Assembly (NCBI GenBank): GCA_000827495.1
Contig: KN817541.1
Coordinates: forward strand, 274,678-338,677
DNA: 64,000 nucleotides
Origin: Hypholoma sublateritium FD-334 SS-4
Taxonomy: Eukaryota > Basidiomycota > Agaricomycetes > Agaricales > Strophariaceae
Direction of reading: 5' to 3'
Position numbers and translations under genes: made by a program. Positions within the stretch are counted from its first letter, which is position 1, and each line of letters starts with the position of its first letter. The notes below the pieces were generated by a model that was not told the origin of the DNA, ran no database searches, and saw nothing but the letters and a program-made list of their open reading frames with translations. Below are positions 33,366 to 46,237 of this stretch, piece by piece.

Positions 33366-35646
33366 ATGGACACGTCCCAAAAGAAATCCACCGAGTATGG
33401 GGTCTCGGACCTTATGCCGGGACAAGTAAATCATGTGACTAACAACTTCAAGCAAAATAGTTCGCGTCGAATATTTGGCTTGCTTGTTGGGATTGACGAC
33501 TACCAGTCTTCTCACATACCACCACTTTCCGGTGCTGTTGCAGACACTGAGGCGTTTTTAGCATTTTTCCGAGACACACTCGATGTTCCCACCAAAAACC
33601 TTCAGGTTCTCCACAATGCTTCGGCCACGCGAAGGGCCATCATCGATGCTCTAAACCGATTGAAGGACGACGAACGGATTCATCCTAACGACGCTATCTT
33701 TATCTTCTTTGCCGGGCATGGGAGTGAGCTGCCTCCTCCTCCAGGGTGGGAGGCTGGCGGTCCAGGAAGCATGATTCAAGTGATTATACCACATGATTAC
33801 TGCGAAACACCTGGTCGTGAAGTGCAGGCTATCCCAGATCGGACTATCGGAGCCCTTCTCGAGGGCATTGCAGAAACAAAGGGAAACAATATTGTGAGTA
33901 ATTTAGTTCCTTTCAGCCGATACGATAGATTCATTTTAATTTTTTAAAACAGACTGTGGTGTTGGATTGCTGTCATTCTGCATCAGGGACTCGAGGACAA
34001 GTCATTGGCAGTCCCAGTGGCAGTGGTATTCGGTCTGGAGCCGTCAACCCATCTATCCACAATGCGCAACTTGACCGTCAGATCTGGGATGCACGTTCAT
34101 CATCACCCCCGCTACACAGTGGTTTGCATTCACACGTCCTCCTCGCTGCTTGCAGTGCTGGTGAACTCGCCAGAGAACGTAATGCGCGCGGAATTTTTAC
34201 CAAAGCCCTCCTCGAAGTTTTCGAATCTGATGGCACACCGTTCAATAAACTGAAATATTCCGATATCATGTTGAACATGTCTGACTTGCCCGGGTAAGAA
34301 AAGTATGGTGTATCTTCCAAATGACCCTGCTGATAGCGTCTAATAGGCAACATCCGCAATGCGAGGGAGTACACCAAAACAGATACCTCTTCAGCTCAGA
34401 GGATCTTCCCCAGGGTCCGATGCTTTTTACACCTCTCTACCAACGACAACCCGCCAGTACCGGTTCCGACAAGTTCGGTTTCAGCCTCAGTGCTGGAAGT
34501 GCTCATGGCCTCGCAGTCGGGGATGAGCTCACAGTCTACCCCGATAGGGATGCTTTATCAGAGCAACCATTAGGCACGCTTGTGATCGACACAATCGACA
34601 ATTTTACAGCAACAATGAAACTCCCCCCCGACGCAACTGAGCTTCGTAACTTTACTTCCGACGCTATTGCTGTGAAGTCAAAGAGCGGTCGGCGGGAGTT
34701 TTTCAAGCTTGCGGTTCCACCTTACTCAGATGCACCTGTCCTCCATTCTCTACTGCAAAGTTCTGACGGGCAATTCGAGAACATCACAACTACTTCTGAT
34801 CAAGGTCACCTTACTCTTACTAGAGACAATACCACGGGCGACATGTCGCTACGAATCACTGATTCACGAGTGACGAAATATGGTGTCACCCCACACTTCA
34901 AAAATACGACGACTCTTCAGCTCGACGAGCTTCCGACAATCTTGAAGGGCGCTCAAGACTATTATTGGGAGCTAGAGCGCACGAATACTGCACATCCTCT
35001 GCGGGACGAGGTGGATGTGCAATTCTACAAGCTTCAGAATGTTACATCTCAGTTTGCGGACGTCTACCACGAACTATCCCCACTCGAGCCTAATCTGTGC
35101 GAAGCTGGTGAAATCAACCTTACGACAGGATGTGGTGTTCACAGCACGTACGGGATCAAGATCACCAACAACAGTACCTTTGATGTCTACCCGAAGGTGT
35201 GCTACCTCAACCCAGATGACCTCACCATTGGTACGGTACCCTGTTCATTCTCGGGCTGTATTCACCATCGCTAACAGATTCCTCTCTGCCTGCACACAGC
35301 TACCGCGTATGAGCCACCGCTTGGTCTTCATGGCCCCGCAGTACCGCTGCATGCAAACGGGGGGACGCTCACCATTGGGTACGGATCCGGGGGCCGCCGC
35401 CCATTTGTTCCACCAACACTACAGTCCGGGCAGGATCTCCACGTTGGCTTCCTCAAGATCTTCCTCTTTACGCAATCGCTTGACGCCGCGCCACGCCAGC
35501 AACGCTCACCTATTGTACGGCACATGGTTGCGCAGCGCCTCCGGCCAACGTGGGACTCGGTAGTCATTCCCGTCGTGCAGCACTGTGATATGCGCGTGCA
35601 GCATGCGTGGACGCAGGGCGTAGGGTTCCCTCTGGCTGGCCGATAG
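33366..35646 (+). CDS. Caspase-domain protein (peptidase C14, metacaspase-like) with a large C-terminal region
   Basis: Four exons (33366-33893, 33953-34293, 34347-35230, 35300-35646) encode 699 residues. The caspase fold starts near residue 35 (RRIFGLLVGIDDYQSSHIPP). The catalytic dyad is visible: His118 in FIFFAGHGSE and Cys183 in VVLDCCHSASG, followed by SHVLLAACSAGELARE. The p10-like part ends around residue 300. The other 400 residues form a beta-rich, Thr/Asn-rich region ending in LTIGYGSGGRRPFVPP and WDSVVIPVVQ, an architecture common in Agaricomycete caspase-domain proteins but of unknown function. Orthocaspase or metacaspase-type cleavage after Arg or Lys is the family expectation, and roles in programmed cell death or heterokaryon incompatibility are speculative. 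The start ATG lies 81 bp after a TATA box; an open frame extends upstream but without a better ATG. Confidence 0.9.
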
Positions 35647-35994
35647 CCGCCACAGCCGCGGCACTCTCGATCATGCTCATCAATATAGCAAGCACGATGT
35701 GCCAAGCGGGCTCACATCACTGAGGTTGATTTGGACGATGTGCGTCGCCACAGGTTTGCTCTGACTTCCTTCTAATTTAAAAACGTATCGATTTAAGTTG
35801 ATTAGTTGGATGCGCTCTATGCATACTTGATTTGTTGTATATGTCCCTTTAGTTTGACTACATATATATATATAGGTGTAAATCTGCCATAAATCATATG
35901 TTATATACCGTATCTTCGACAGTAAGTATGCGATGTGCGTAGAATATTTAAGTACTTGTTTCTTGTTTTCAATATGGAAAGCAAATATACGAGG

Positions 35995-37836
35995 TCAGAT
36001 AGATACATATTTTGGAATTGTGTCGTACCAGAGTCCCGATGATTGCTTCAAAACGATGTTGACCCCACTGACCTCATTGCAAAGTTCTTCAACGACTACT
36101 TTAAGGTCGCTTATTCCATCTTCGTCACGAACCAGGATGGTCACTTCTTTCAGTGGCCTGCACCCTATCGGAATTGTTTCATTTGTCCTGGAAAGAAGCA
36201 TTTTCTTGAGTACTGCAAGGTTTGGAGCGTCCATTTGATCATTGAAGGCCAAAATAAGGGTGCCAAGGTACGGGAGGATGTTGAGATTTGGACTGAACTC
36301 GCTGTGCGGCGTGTATGTCATGGTCGCCAAAAGCGCAATGGGAAATGTTCCATATGTTGCCATAGATAGCTCACGAAGGTTTGGGGTTTCCTTGAGCAGC
36401 CTCGGAAGGCAATCATAGTGATTATCGAAAAAGGAGAGGCGCTGTAGTGATACAAATGTCCTCGTGTCCTCGTGAGGAGCTTGCGTCGAGGTTTCTTCGT
36501 GACGACTAGAGTCTCTTGAGGTATCAAGGTGTTTGAGATTGGGTAGTCGAAAGGCCCGGAGTAGTTCTAGAGGGCTATAACTACAAGGGTTACTACTCGG
36601 TAGATGGAATGATAGACTTTCAAGGTCGTCATGCGTAGAGGACGAACGGCGAAGGGGGAAATTAGTCGGCGCAAAGTCGGCCAGTGCGAATTTTGCAGTC
36701 TTCAGAGACGTGCACAGATCCATGACTGTGACCCAGTCTGGCACGGACATGCTAGTCGGAATATTGAGATGAGTCAACTGCGACCAAGGGAAAGTGTGTT
36801 TCAATTCCGCGTGTCTAGCCACCATACAATCCAGGTTGAGATGGGTGAGAACAGGAGTGGCTATGAAGAGGTGGCTGTTGGTCCGATCAGGAGTATTTTC
36901 GCCCGAAAAACTGTAATACGCAGAGGACCGGATATGTAGACTCTGTAGGTTGCGCAAATCCCAAGTTACGGGATGTGCCAGAATCGCTCGGAGACATTCT
37001 TTCTGCTGAGATCTGATGCTCAGCCTCTCGAAGCGAGGTATAAAGGGTGATAGTGATGTCAAAAAGTGTCCCAAGGGTGATTCTAGACGTGTCTCATCAT
37101 TATCTGCGCGGAAACTCATCATATATCTTCGAAAGTCATAGGCAGAGTCATCGATGTAGAGGAACAAGGAGAGGGGAAGCTGTCTGGCACGCCCGAACCA
37201 CTCTTCCATGATCTGCGTGAGGTTGTTCATCGAAACTGAGGAATACATTTTGCCGATGGTAAGGTGCAGTGTGGTCCAGATGCGCGGTGAAGAGAGTGCC
37301 GCGGCTCTCCAGGATGAGCAAACATGAGTGAAGACAAACGGGAACCTTTTATGCATTTTTGACCTTCTCGATGAATTTGACTGTCCAATGGGTTGACTAG
37401 GGATGCAATGCCACGCTATTTCGCTGAGGACATCAAAGGAAAGGCGGCGGATAGGAGCGTGAATCTTTTGACAGAGAACTAGCGCAGCACGGTGACCGGC
37501 ATCTTCAGCAGTCAACGCGGATTTTTGCATATGTAGTCGCATTATCTTTTCGTCGAGCTTTGATTGGCGTGTCTGGTTCCAAGCCAAAGCTTCCTCCATT
37601 TCCTCTTCAAGGGTAACAGCAGCTTCTTTTGCGGAATCGGTGGCCGGTTGATTATGACGAAAGGCACAGAGCAAGTCATCTGGATAGTCGTATACGGCCT
37701 GGGCAACAGATATTTAGTGGTTGTAACTTGTGACATTCTTGCGACTGAACACTGGAGTGGCACATACTTCGGGCAACGGAACCTGGGAATAAGTGGAAGC
37801 CTCGCTGCCGCCGGAGTCGCTGTCATAGTAGTACAT
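35995..37836 (-). CDS. F-box domain protein (basidiomycete coiled-coil/F-box type)
   Basis: Two exons on the minus strand, 37836-37768 and 37698-35995, encode 590 residues; an upstream in-frame ATG at 37896 would add 20. Residues about 40-90 form a coiled coil (EEEMEEALAWNQTRQSKLDE onward) followed by IHAPIRRLSFDVLSEIAWHC and a VFTHVCSSWRAAALSSPRIW segment. This is the classic arrangement of the Agaricomycete F-box family: a heptad-rich leader, an F-box with PIRRLP-like entry and a CSxWRxxALSTPxLW end. The remaining 450 residues hold weak leucine-rich segments (LTHLNLDCMV, LRELSMATYG). It is expected to recruit a substrate to an SCF ubiquitin ligase; the substrate is unknown. It lies tandem with another F-box gene downstream in minus-strand order. 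Confidence 0.8.
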
Positions 37837-38055
37837 GCTGGCTGAGCGCAATGGACTCGGAAGAGCTCGATCATGGACGGGGCAAAAAACGATCACATGA
37901 TTTGACGCGTCGCGCCACGCGAGTCGTCGACGAACAGCTCAATGTTGGAAATCTGAATGAAAACACATATTTGAAGTAAGGCTGAGTTAAGGCTCAGATT
38001 GGACAATTTTCGTACATCGAAAAAATGTGGTCTACACAGTACTCAAAGTCATTCA

Positions 38056-39615
38056 TTAATAAGAATTCTTCTCGCTGGGGTCAATATCCTCCTGCGCAGG
38101 TCGATCCCACCAGATTTTCAGTTCCAAAGGTTCAACGTGAAAGAGAACTTTAGACCCTGCTTCCGTAATACCATGTCGCCATGCGTCCGCGTCCTCAGGT
38201 CCTGAGCATTTATCCAATTCAAGTTCGAAATGCTCCCCGGATGCCTGCTTCCTGGACATTGCGTGAGCCAGGCGCTTGAGAGCACCCGCACCCAGACGTG
38301 GAGCAGAATTGAGATACGCAAACCGGCGGAGCCGCACTCCTCCTTCCGTTGCAAGCTGATCGAGTAGCGCATCGTCGATGGCGTTGTGAATATCGAATGT
38401 GGTTTCTTTCATTCCCCGCATAGCAATGCTCTCCAGTAGCGGGAAGGGCACGGCACTCTCCGTAGGCGTACATCCCAATAACCATTTCCATGTATCCCTT
38501 GTGAGGTTGACGTCAATGATAGCAAGTCAGCCAAGTAAGGGCGAGCGCCTAGCTAGTGTCTTCAGCGTCGGGAATAAAAACATTACGTGCTCGCGCGCCC
38601 AATCCGCAAGATCAAAGAATGACTTGTCTCGATCTTGAGTTCCGTCTATGTGCAGATCTCGCAGATTTGGCGCCTTAATAAATCGGAGAAGCTCTTCCCC
38701 TTTACCGAAGCCAAACACCGCCAGCCTGGTCAGTCGAGGGAGGTCAACAACATGAGGTGATGGTGGTTCATCTTCATCCTCAGGAATGAAGGCATCCAGG
38801 TCATCATCGTCGGTCTGCATACTCTCAACCTTGAACCAGATCGTCTCGAGGTTGACGGTTTGAGCGAGAAATTTGGTGACTTGGAAGACATAGGCTGCTT
38901 CGGACCTCTCAATTGAATTTCTTGTACCGTCCAGGATGAGTGTCTTTAGGGAGGGCATCGGCGAATCGAGGGAAATCATGTATTCAGCTGTGAAAGGAAG
39001 GACAAGAGTGGTCAACGAAGGAAATAGCGTGGGGTTTAGATTGCGTAGGAAACCAGAACCTATTTCTGAATCAAAGTAATCATCCCCGGCATCGGTGTGT
39101 CGAATACAGATACTGCGCAAAGATGGTAACGGGCAAAATTCTGGTTCTGTGAGGGTGAGGTGTAGGATCGCCTGAGATAATGTGACTGAGTTGGTGGTTA
39201 TGTCAAGAGCGAGGATGCGTTCCTTGTGAGCTGATAGTTTAACAAACAAATCCGTGTCAATTTGTGATTCTTCCGTGATTGCTTCGTGAGCATCGATGCG
39301 GACCTCCAAGGGGCATCGTGCACCCCGCTTTAGATGTTCGTCAAGCGATAGAAGAGCGTTTCGAGTACCGCCCGGCCGGATATTGATACTTGCACGTCCC
39401 CATAACAAGGGTGTCGAGTAGATAATTTCGCGAAGATGTTTGCAGACAAGCGGAAGGCTCTTCAGGCTGCCACTGAGCCAGCAAATCGCCACAATGAATT
39501 CTACGGGAAGGTCCAGGAACTTGGTTGGTGATTTCGGAAACCCCGTGTCTAAAAAAGTGTTGACCAGCAGTATATGGTAGAGAACTTGTCGAGAACCAAT
39601 CGAGAACCGCGCCAT
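38056..39615 (-). CDS. F-box/leucine-rich-like protein
   Basis: Two exons on the minus strand, 39615-38549 and 38497-38056, encode 502 residues. The first ATG in the frame is at 39615. The F-box is FLDLPVEFIVAICWLSGSLK, then SLPLVCKHLREIIYSTPLLW, near residues 30-70. Irregular LRR-like segments follow (LPSLRSICIRH, FPSLTTLVLPF, LPRLTRLAVFGFG, APNLRDLHIDG) with an acidic insert around residue 270. Exon 1 runs into a TGA if unspliced. The only frame-keeping junction I found removes 38498-38548 with a GC donor (CTAG/GCGCTC) and an AAG acceptor, joining KTLAR to DTWKWLLGCTPTE. The C-terminal exon is clearly coding (RMKKL-like basic and acidic helices, ELKIWWDRP). Substrate unknown. Confidence 0.68.
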
Positions 39616-40341
39616 GTCGCGCCAACTCGACTTAAAACTCGTACTCGATGCAGTCACCTGACAAAGTCAGGGACAGCGGTAGGCATGTTCCTTGCTTCAG
39701 GTTCGATGTTCATGCCGACGACGGCGAACCGGCGCGCGCGGCGAACTTCGAAGGTGTTGGCCCGCCATGTGCTGATATCGTGAGCCGCGACTCCCCTCCT
39801 TGAGACCCAAGCTCTGATACGCATTAAAGGTGTTTGTGTGCGCTACTTTGGTAGCTTAACGCGAAGATACGAAGGTCAAGGCATGGCGGTGGGCTGTAGC
39901 CGTTGATGCAGATGATTAGTAGGAACTTATTTTTAAACATACAAAAGCGAACCGAAGTTGAAGGCGGAAACAGAACTAGAGGCAGAGAGTTTTCGACAGT
40001 TGATACGAACGTCGAGATCGACAAGAATCCCGTTGCCCACAGGCTGCTGCAACGAAAATCAGTCACGGTAAAACCAACTTGAAGGTAAAACAGTAAAAGA
40101 CTCCGCCAGGCGCCTCAAGCCACAAATGAACATGTAAGCAACTGCGTCACGCACACGTGATGTGATTACTCGACGCGCCTGGCACGTTTTGTGTTCAACG
40201 AAGTTGATTTTGTCTTTACTCCAACTTTACTCAGTATTACTTCAAACCATTCCATCGTGGCATACATCGGCTTGCTCAAGTCCTACCATTACTCCAGGAG
40301 CCAACTTACCCACAAACCATCAAGAATATAAAGCATAAATT
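39616..40341. other. Divergent intergenic region
   Basis: This region holds the promoters of the minus-strand F-box gene and the plus-strand FHA gene. No further coding signal is evident. Confidence 0.45.
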
Positions 40342-43300
40342 ATGGATACATCAGGTTTCAGCCAGGTTGGACGATACGGGACACTTAGTCTGCTCAAACG
40401 GCGTTCATCTACGCTCCCTTCCATTCCGCCTTCCTCTCCAAACGGTGCGGACATTCGCATCATCTGAATCACTTTTTTTTCTGACAAGGAGCAGATCTAA
40501 TCACTTCATTTGGGATCGACGAGGCCAAGCTTACTTTCGGAAGCACATCAACTTGCGGTGTGAGGTTGTACTATGCGGACGTCGACCCGCTGCACTGTCA
40601 ACTTGTGTTTGAGGACGGAAAGGTACTGGATTTATTTGTTCTGCGGAAACGGATATTGAACATTTGCAGGCTTTTCTTTCGGTTCTAGGCCAGGGCGGAG
40701 TATTCGTAGACGGGTGCTGGGTCTACCCTCACTCATCTTCGAGTGGAAGCAATTCCTCGACACAGGAGCAAACACACCAGCAAACCATTATTCCGCTCTC
40801 CAACAACTCGGAATTCGAGATCCACCAAAAACGCTTCCGATTTACATATCCTCCAAAAGAAATTCGCAAAGTCCTCTTGGCCACCCCGGCTCGTTAGTCC
40901 CCAAATTGTGCTACTCGTACTACGAACTAATCCTCTCTCTGTCTTTTGACGAACAATTAGCGGTGCATAAACGTGCCCTTCGCCTGTCAATGATTCAATC
41001 TGCGCAAGTATTTTCGCCGCGCCCGTCAAAGGATCCCCGCGAGAATTTGCGTATCCTGCAAAGCCCCCTCAAGCAGGGCATCTTTCCTCCGCCGACACCC
41101 AGAGGCGCTCAAACCCCCACCCGAACGCGCGCTGTCTCGCCATTGAAATACAGCTCGAAATCCGGTGTGCAGTCCGACGACTCCGACTCTGACGAGAACG
41201 AAAAAGTGGACGAGAAAGAGCACGAGGAGGCCGAGGAGATTGTGCTTGTCACGACAAACCATCCACGCGTTGTCGAGGAAGAATCTGACCTCGTTATCCT
41301 GGAGGATGTGCCGTTTGGGCCAGTACCGACAACCGCGCGGGTCCAGGCTCCAACGCCGGTGCATGGTGACCAGGATGCTGCTGTGCCGCCTCCGCGTACG
41401 CCTCGCCGAAAGTCACTCGGTGGCACCGCACTTCATCGTGCTGTGCTCATTCGCAGTGCGCAGAGGGCAGTCTGGCGTGCGGAAAAAGAGAAGGAGGAAG
41501 AGGAAGAACGGGAGGAAGAAATGGAAGTGCTGGGCGCAGTTGTTCACCCCGTCGAGCTCGACGACGACGGCGAAGAGGAGGAGTATGACGACGAGGACCA
41601 CGATGTTGAGATGCGCAGCGTCAGTAGCGAGGATGAAGGGAGCGACGAAGAACAAGATGCAGAAGCACTAGCTCAGAAAGAGGCGAACAAATCGCTGTGG
41701 AGGAAGAGTCTGGAAAGGATTATCCCATGGGGATTCGGCGCTTCAGTCGATGAAGACAAAGAAGAAGAGGTCAGTGCTTCGCTGGGTCCTTCTAATTCCC
41801 AATGCTCACTTCATTTTATCAGAACGTTTGCGATGATGACGAACAGGTTCACGAGGAGGAAGAGGATGAACCTGCACCACTTCCCGTTAGACCAGCGCAA
41901 ACGCCCATCAGGCGGGTTTTGGGATCTTTTATGACGCCGCAAGCGCAGAACCCCTCCAGGCAGGCTACCATCCAACCTGCAAGGAACGTATTCCCCCCCA
42001 CTGCGATTGCCCCAGTGGCACCGCCCGGTCTCCCAGAACCGACACCCCCAGCTGGTTCGGGCCGCTATTCTTTAGGCGGCGGCGAAGCGCGCAGGATCCT
42101 CGTGCAGCAGCCATGGCGCGTCAAAGACCTCGTTGTCCCTCCCCCAGCGCCATCTACCTTACCCCCGACTCGCCCCGGCGTGTCAAGCATGGCACCGCCT
42201 GCGACGCCCAGGAGAGATACCATGGGCGCGACAGTACGTTCAACGCCCGCGGTCACGGCGGAAGAGCGCCGCGCGATCCAGGAGCGCAGACGCAGCGCCG
42301 TCCGCGAGGTGCGCGAGGACACGTTCTGGAAAGACGGCGGACCGGGCATGAGCCCTGCGAAGACCTCCGTGCGTGTATCGCTGAGCGGTGCGCCGCCCTC
42401 GTCCTCGCCCACCAAGCCGAGCGACGCAACGGCGTCGGCAGCACGCCGCACCGTGTTCGCATCGCCAACCAAGGGCCGAACGCTCGGGTACGCGATCGCG
42501 GAGGAAGAGGGCGACGCGAGCACGTCTGCACCCACTGAGCGCACACCAGAGGATGATGAAGACGCGCTCGATACGCGCAGTCTGCTTGACCGCATGCGCG
42601 AGACCGTCGAAGACATGAAGCGCCGCCGCAGCATGGCTACGGGTACACCGCGCCCTGAGGCTACCCCTGGACCTCTAGGCCGTGCAGGGCCAACGCCTGT
42701 TGGCACGCCGACGTCCGTCGCGCTTGCATCGCCCCCGCACGCGCCGGGTGCGACATTTGCGCTGGGAAGCGTGAAAAAGCTGGACTTCTCGCGCATCAGC
42801 TCGCCTGCCGTGCACGCTGGGCCGGTGCCACCCGCAGAGGAGGCACATGCGGCCATCGACGAAGGCGATGCTGAGGCGGCTGTGGATGAGGAAGAACCAT
42901 TTAGCCTTCTCCGCCACAGTGCCCTCGAAGGGACACCCTCGACATCATCCCACAAGCCTGCACCGGGGAGCACACGGCTGGCAGACCAGGAAGCACACCA
43001 TTTTGAAATCCAAGGTGGCGGAGACAACGTGCGGGTGGTCCCGTTGCCCGCTGTTACTGTCAATGAGGCAGACGCTGTAGAGGAAGTGAATGAAGAGGTC
43101 TTACATAAACCAAAGGAGGTGAAAGCAAAGACTAGGGGACGCTCCAAGCTGCTGCGCCCGCCGAAGGCTGTTGCCCCCGAAGTGGCCAACGCCAGCGACG
43201 AGGAAGCAGTTGTAGAGGTCGAAGAGGTAAGCAAACCTGTTTCAGTGTGCGAATTAATATTACGTCTGAAAATGTCGCATTTACTCGTCTCGTTGCGATT

Positions 43301-44416
43301 TGAGATCTGTCGCTCACTTTCACTTTTGTTTGCCAGGCTTCACACTCCCGTGTAAAGGCTAAAGCCACGCGATCACGAACAGTGAAATCACCAGCACCAC
43401 CGGCGGTAGACGAGCCAGCTCTTGCTCTAGCACCACCAGTCACACGAAGGCAGAGGTCCAAGACACCTCAGCCACCAGTGGAAGAAGAGGTAGAAGCCCA
43501 TACTACGAGATCGGGAAGAGCCCGGAGGGGCACTGCTGAGCCGGAAGAGTCCGCACCCGCCCCAGCGAAGAGAGGGAGGAAGGCGCACGCCGAACCGCCA
43601 CTTGAAGAGCAGGATCAAGAACAGGTGCAAGAGACGAAGAAGACCCCCGCTGCAAAGAGGGGCCGTAAACCGCGTGCTGCCCCTGTCGAAGCCGAACACG
43701 AGGAGGAATCCGTGGTCAAGGCACCTGCGCCTGCACCCGCCCCCACGAAGCGTAGCCGGTCCAGAAAGGCCGCTGCACCAGAGCCTGTTACTCAAAGTCA
43801 GGATGGCGACGAACTTGACTCGTACGACGTAGACCCCTCTTCGTCGACGAAGCAGAGTAGCATTCCGGTCAAGGCACCACCCAAAGGCCGCAAGAAGGCT
43901 GCGGCAGTCAAGCAGGAGGCAACCGGGGACGAGGAGGCAGACAACGCCGTCCCGCTGGCGGCGACCCGTGGGGGGCGCACCGCCACAGCAAAGACGCCTG
44001 CGGCGTCGAAGGTTGCCGTTCCAAAGACAGCGCCGAGCAAGATCGCGAAGCCGAGGAGTAAGCTTAAGACCCCTGGCTCGGCGCCTGCGGTGACCACGCG
44101 CACCGCGGCGGGTTCTTCGACTGCTGCTGCAAACGCAGAGAAAGAAAATACCCACGAAACGACGGCGTCGGGGTCGGCTGCGAGCGAGGACGCCGAGGAC
44201 GCACCGGTCAAGGTCCGAGTGTCTAGGCGGACGGGGGGCGCTGCTGCCGCGCTGGAATCGGTTACGAAGAGCACGATCCCACGGAGCGCCCCGAAGACTG
44301 CCACCAGGGCCACTGCTAAAAGCAAAGTTAAGGTCGAGGATAACCAGGACCAGGAAGAGGAGGTAGGTCGGGCTCGCACGACGAGAGTAACCCGTACGCG
44401 GACGAAGGCGGGTTGA
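40342..44416 (+). CDS. Large FHA-domain nuclear protein, acidic and Lys/Ala/Pro-rich
   Basis: Six exons (40342-40444, 40495-40622, 40670-40892, 40961-41769, 41823-43226, 43337-44416) encode 1248 residues. The FHA domain spans about residues 8-150: VGRYGTLSLLK, then KLTFGSTSTCGVRLYYADVD, PLHCQLVFEDGK, VFVDG and an NNSEFEIHQKRFRF end strand, so it should bind phosphothreonine peptides. The rest lacks globular domains. It has several acidic runs (Glu/Asp-rich at about 41480-41660), many TP/SP sites, and a Lys/Arg/Ala/Pro-rich C-terminal half with repeated KRGRK and GRKPR pieces that look like AT-hooks. The layout (N-terminal FHA, long basic disordered tail) recalls chromosome-associated proteins such as Ki-67, but no Ki-67 repeat is seen, so that is only an analogy. 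Third-position GC is high in the second half. Confidence 0.87.
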
Positions 44417-46237
44417 ATAGACGCAGAAGCCGATGTAGAAGTGGAACGATTGTACGAAGCTATGTTGTTATATGACATTTCTCCTAGTCTGTGCCTTTGT
44501 AACTACTTAGATACCCTTAACGCTGAACGAGAACATTTAAACCTACATTCTCCTTGGACGAGATCGATGAAGGCACCCTTGCAAAAAACAAATCGTGGGT
44601 GCTACTGAAAAAAACGACCTGAGAAAAATGAATTCCTGCCGCTTGTCTGAGGGCAATAGGCCGCAGCTGCGGAGCCCCATTGCAGAAACCGAGACCTAGA
44701 AGAATACGAATGTAAGACGCAGGAAGGGATTCCGAATTATGGTGCGGTAACTGATGTCAAGCCACTGGATCATCAGAAGCTATACAATTATGGGAAAGGA
44801 ACGGCTGGAAAGCTACGTCTGAGTATGCAAGCATCCCTATACGATAGATATCGATAAATATCCACGCTCTACGCTTCCCATTCTGATCGAAGTGGGGTTC
44901 TACAGAAATAGACGCCCACACCGATTGAAATGTAGTTTTATACCTTTTTATCTTCATTCAGTGTACATATATACCATACGGTAGAGTGAAGCTATCTTTG
45001 TAGTTACTTCCCACTTGAAGTACACACCAGTAAGCCATTAGAAGTAATTTTTATTATAAAGTCTCCCAATCCTCACGCAATCAAAGAACGGTCGTCGAGC
45101 CTGTGTTCGTATAATTGAACGGCTCATTCCGACCGAGCTTTCCATTCTCGCTACTTTACCTTTAGGCTTTCATGCGGATGCACTTCATGTCCAAGGATCG
45201 ACTTTGGTGAATTAGATTACAGATGAAAAGTTGTTCTGCGTCCTTTGTCTCCACTGGTGCCCTCTCGACCCACGTTGGTATTCGGATCTCTGGTATCAAG
45301 ATCTCAGGCATGACTTGAAAAGGCGAGGATCAATCAATTATACGTTGGACAAGCTTTGACCAAATGCCGTATATTTAGAAAGCCCTGGGCAATTGCAGGC
45401 AATTGTTCCGGCAAATGAATATAAATCAAACACGCCTCCCACCTGTATAATCCTCAATTCTGAACATTCGAAACGGCTCTTTCTTTCGCTCACTTAAGCA
45501 CCGGTCGACAACAACATATTTCGGGAGGGAAATAGACGCATTTTTGTTTTCACGGTCACTGGTGGCTGGATTCCCGGTCCGTAGTAGTATTTTAGGTAGA
45601 CTCGGACAGGTATAGGATTTTTGCGGATTTTTTTTGCGACTGACATAGACACGTCGTATACAATATTCTTATACGGGCCGTATGTTTACGCAGGATTGTG
45701 GGACTGTGGACCTCCAAGTGGGGTTCAAAAGGGTTCAAACTTACGTTGGGCCATCGAAATCAAAGTCAAGCGAAAAGGTAGACCACGTTTGATTCCGTGA
45801 GAAGCAGGATACAATTAAGATGAGAAGAGCACGCTTCACCCAGCAGAGGAATAGCGGGTACTAACTACAATCGCAACACGAGTTGTATAGCCTCACATGG
45901 TGCACTGTCAGGAGCGTAGGCTATATATAGCACTTACCACAACTGATGCATCTATTTATAGATTTGCCGCCAATTGGGGTTCGCAAATTGGATATATCGC
46001 TTGCATTTGTATAATTGAGTCATCTTATCACCGCTTATGGAAAGCATGCATGGCTCCAGGTATAGGGTTAGCTCCAATCTCGTACAGCCCACCATATGCG
46101 CACGTTCGTGCTTCTAAGAAGGGACTAGAGAGAAAGAGGTATAAGAACTTCGGCTTGTTGGTGGTACAGCGGGTGAGCTCGACGGATACGTTCTCTTACG
46201 CGTTCTCCCATTAATAGGTGTATTGATTTTCTCTAAA
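44417..46237. other. Intergenic region, no gene seen
   Basis: About 1.8 kb between the FHA gene and the acid phosphatase shows only short ORFs. Promoter elements of the phosphatase are expected near the right end; a TATATATA stretch at about 45921 is too far upstream to assign. Confidence 0.4.

Noticed and set aside
42065..43234. A 389-codon open frame on the minus strand
   Set aside because: It is the antisense shadow of the GC-rich, Ser/Ala/Pro-rich part of the FHA gene; its composition mirrors that bias and it has no family features.
43798..44478. A 226-codon open frame on the minus strand with hydrophobic segments
   Set aside because: It lies antisense to the Lys/Ala-rich tail of the FHA protein and its Val/Ala/Ser content follows from that.
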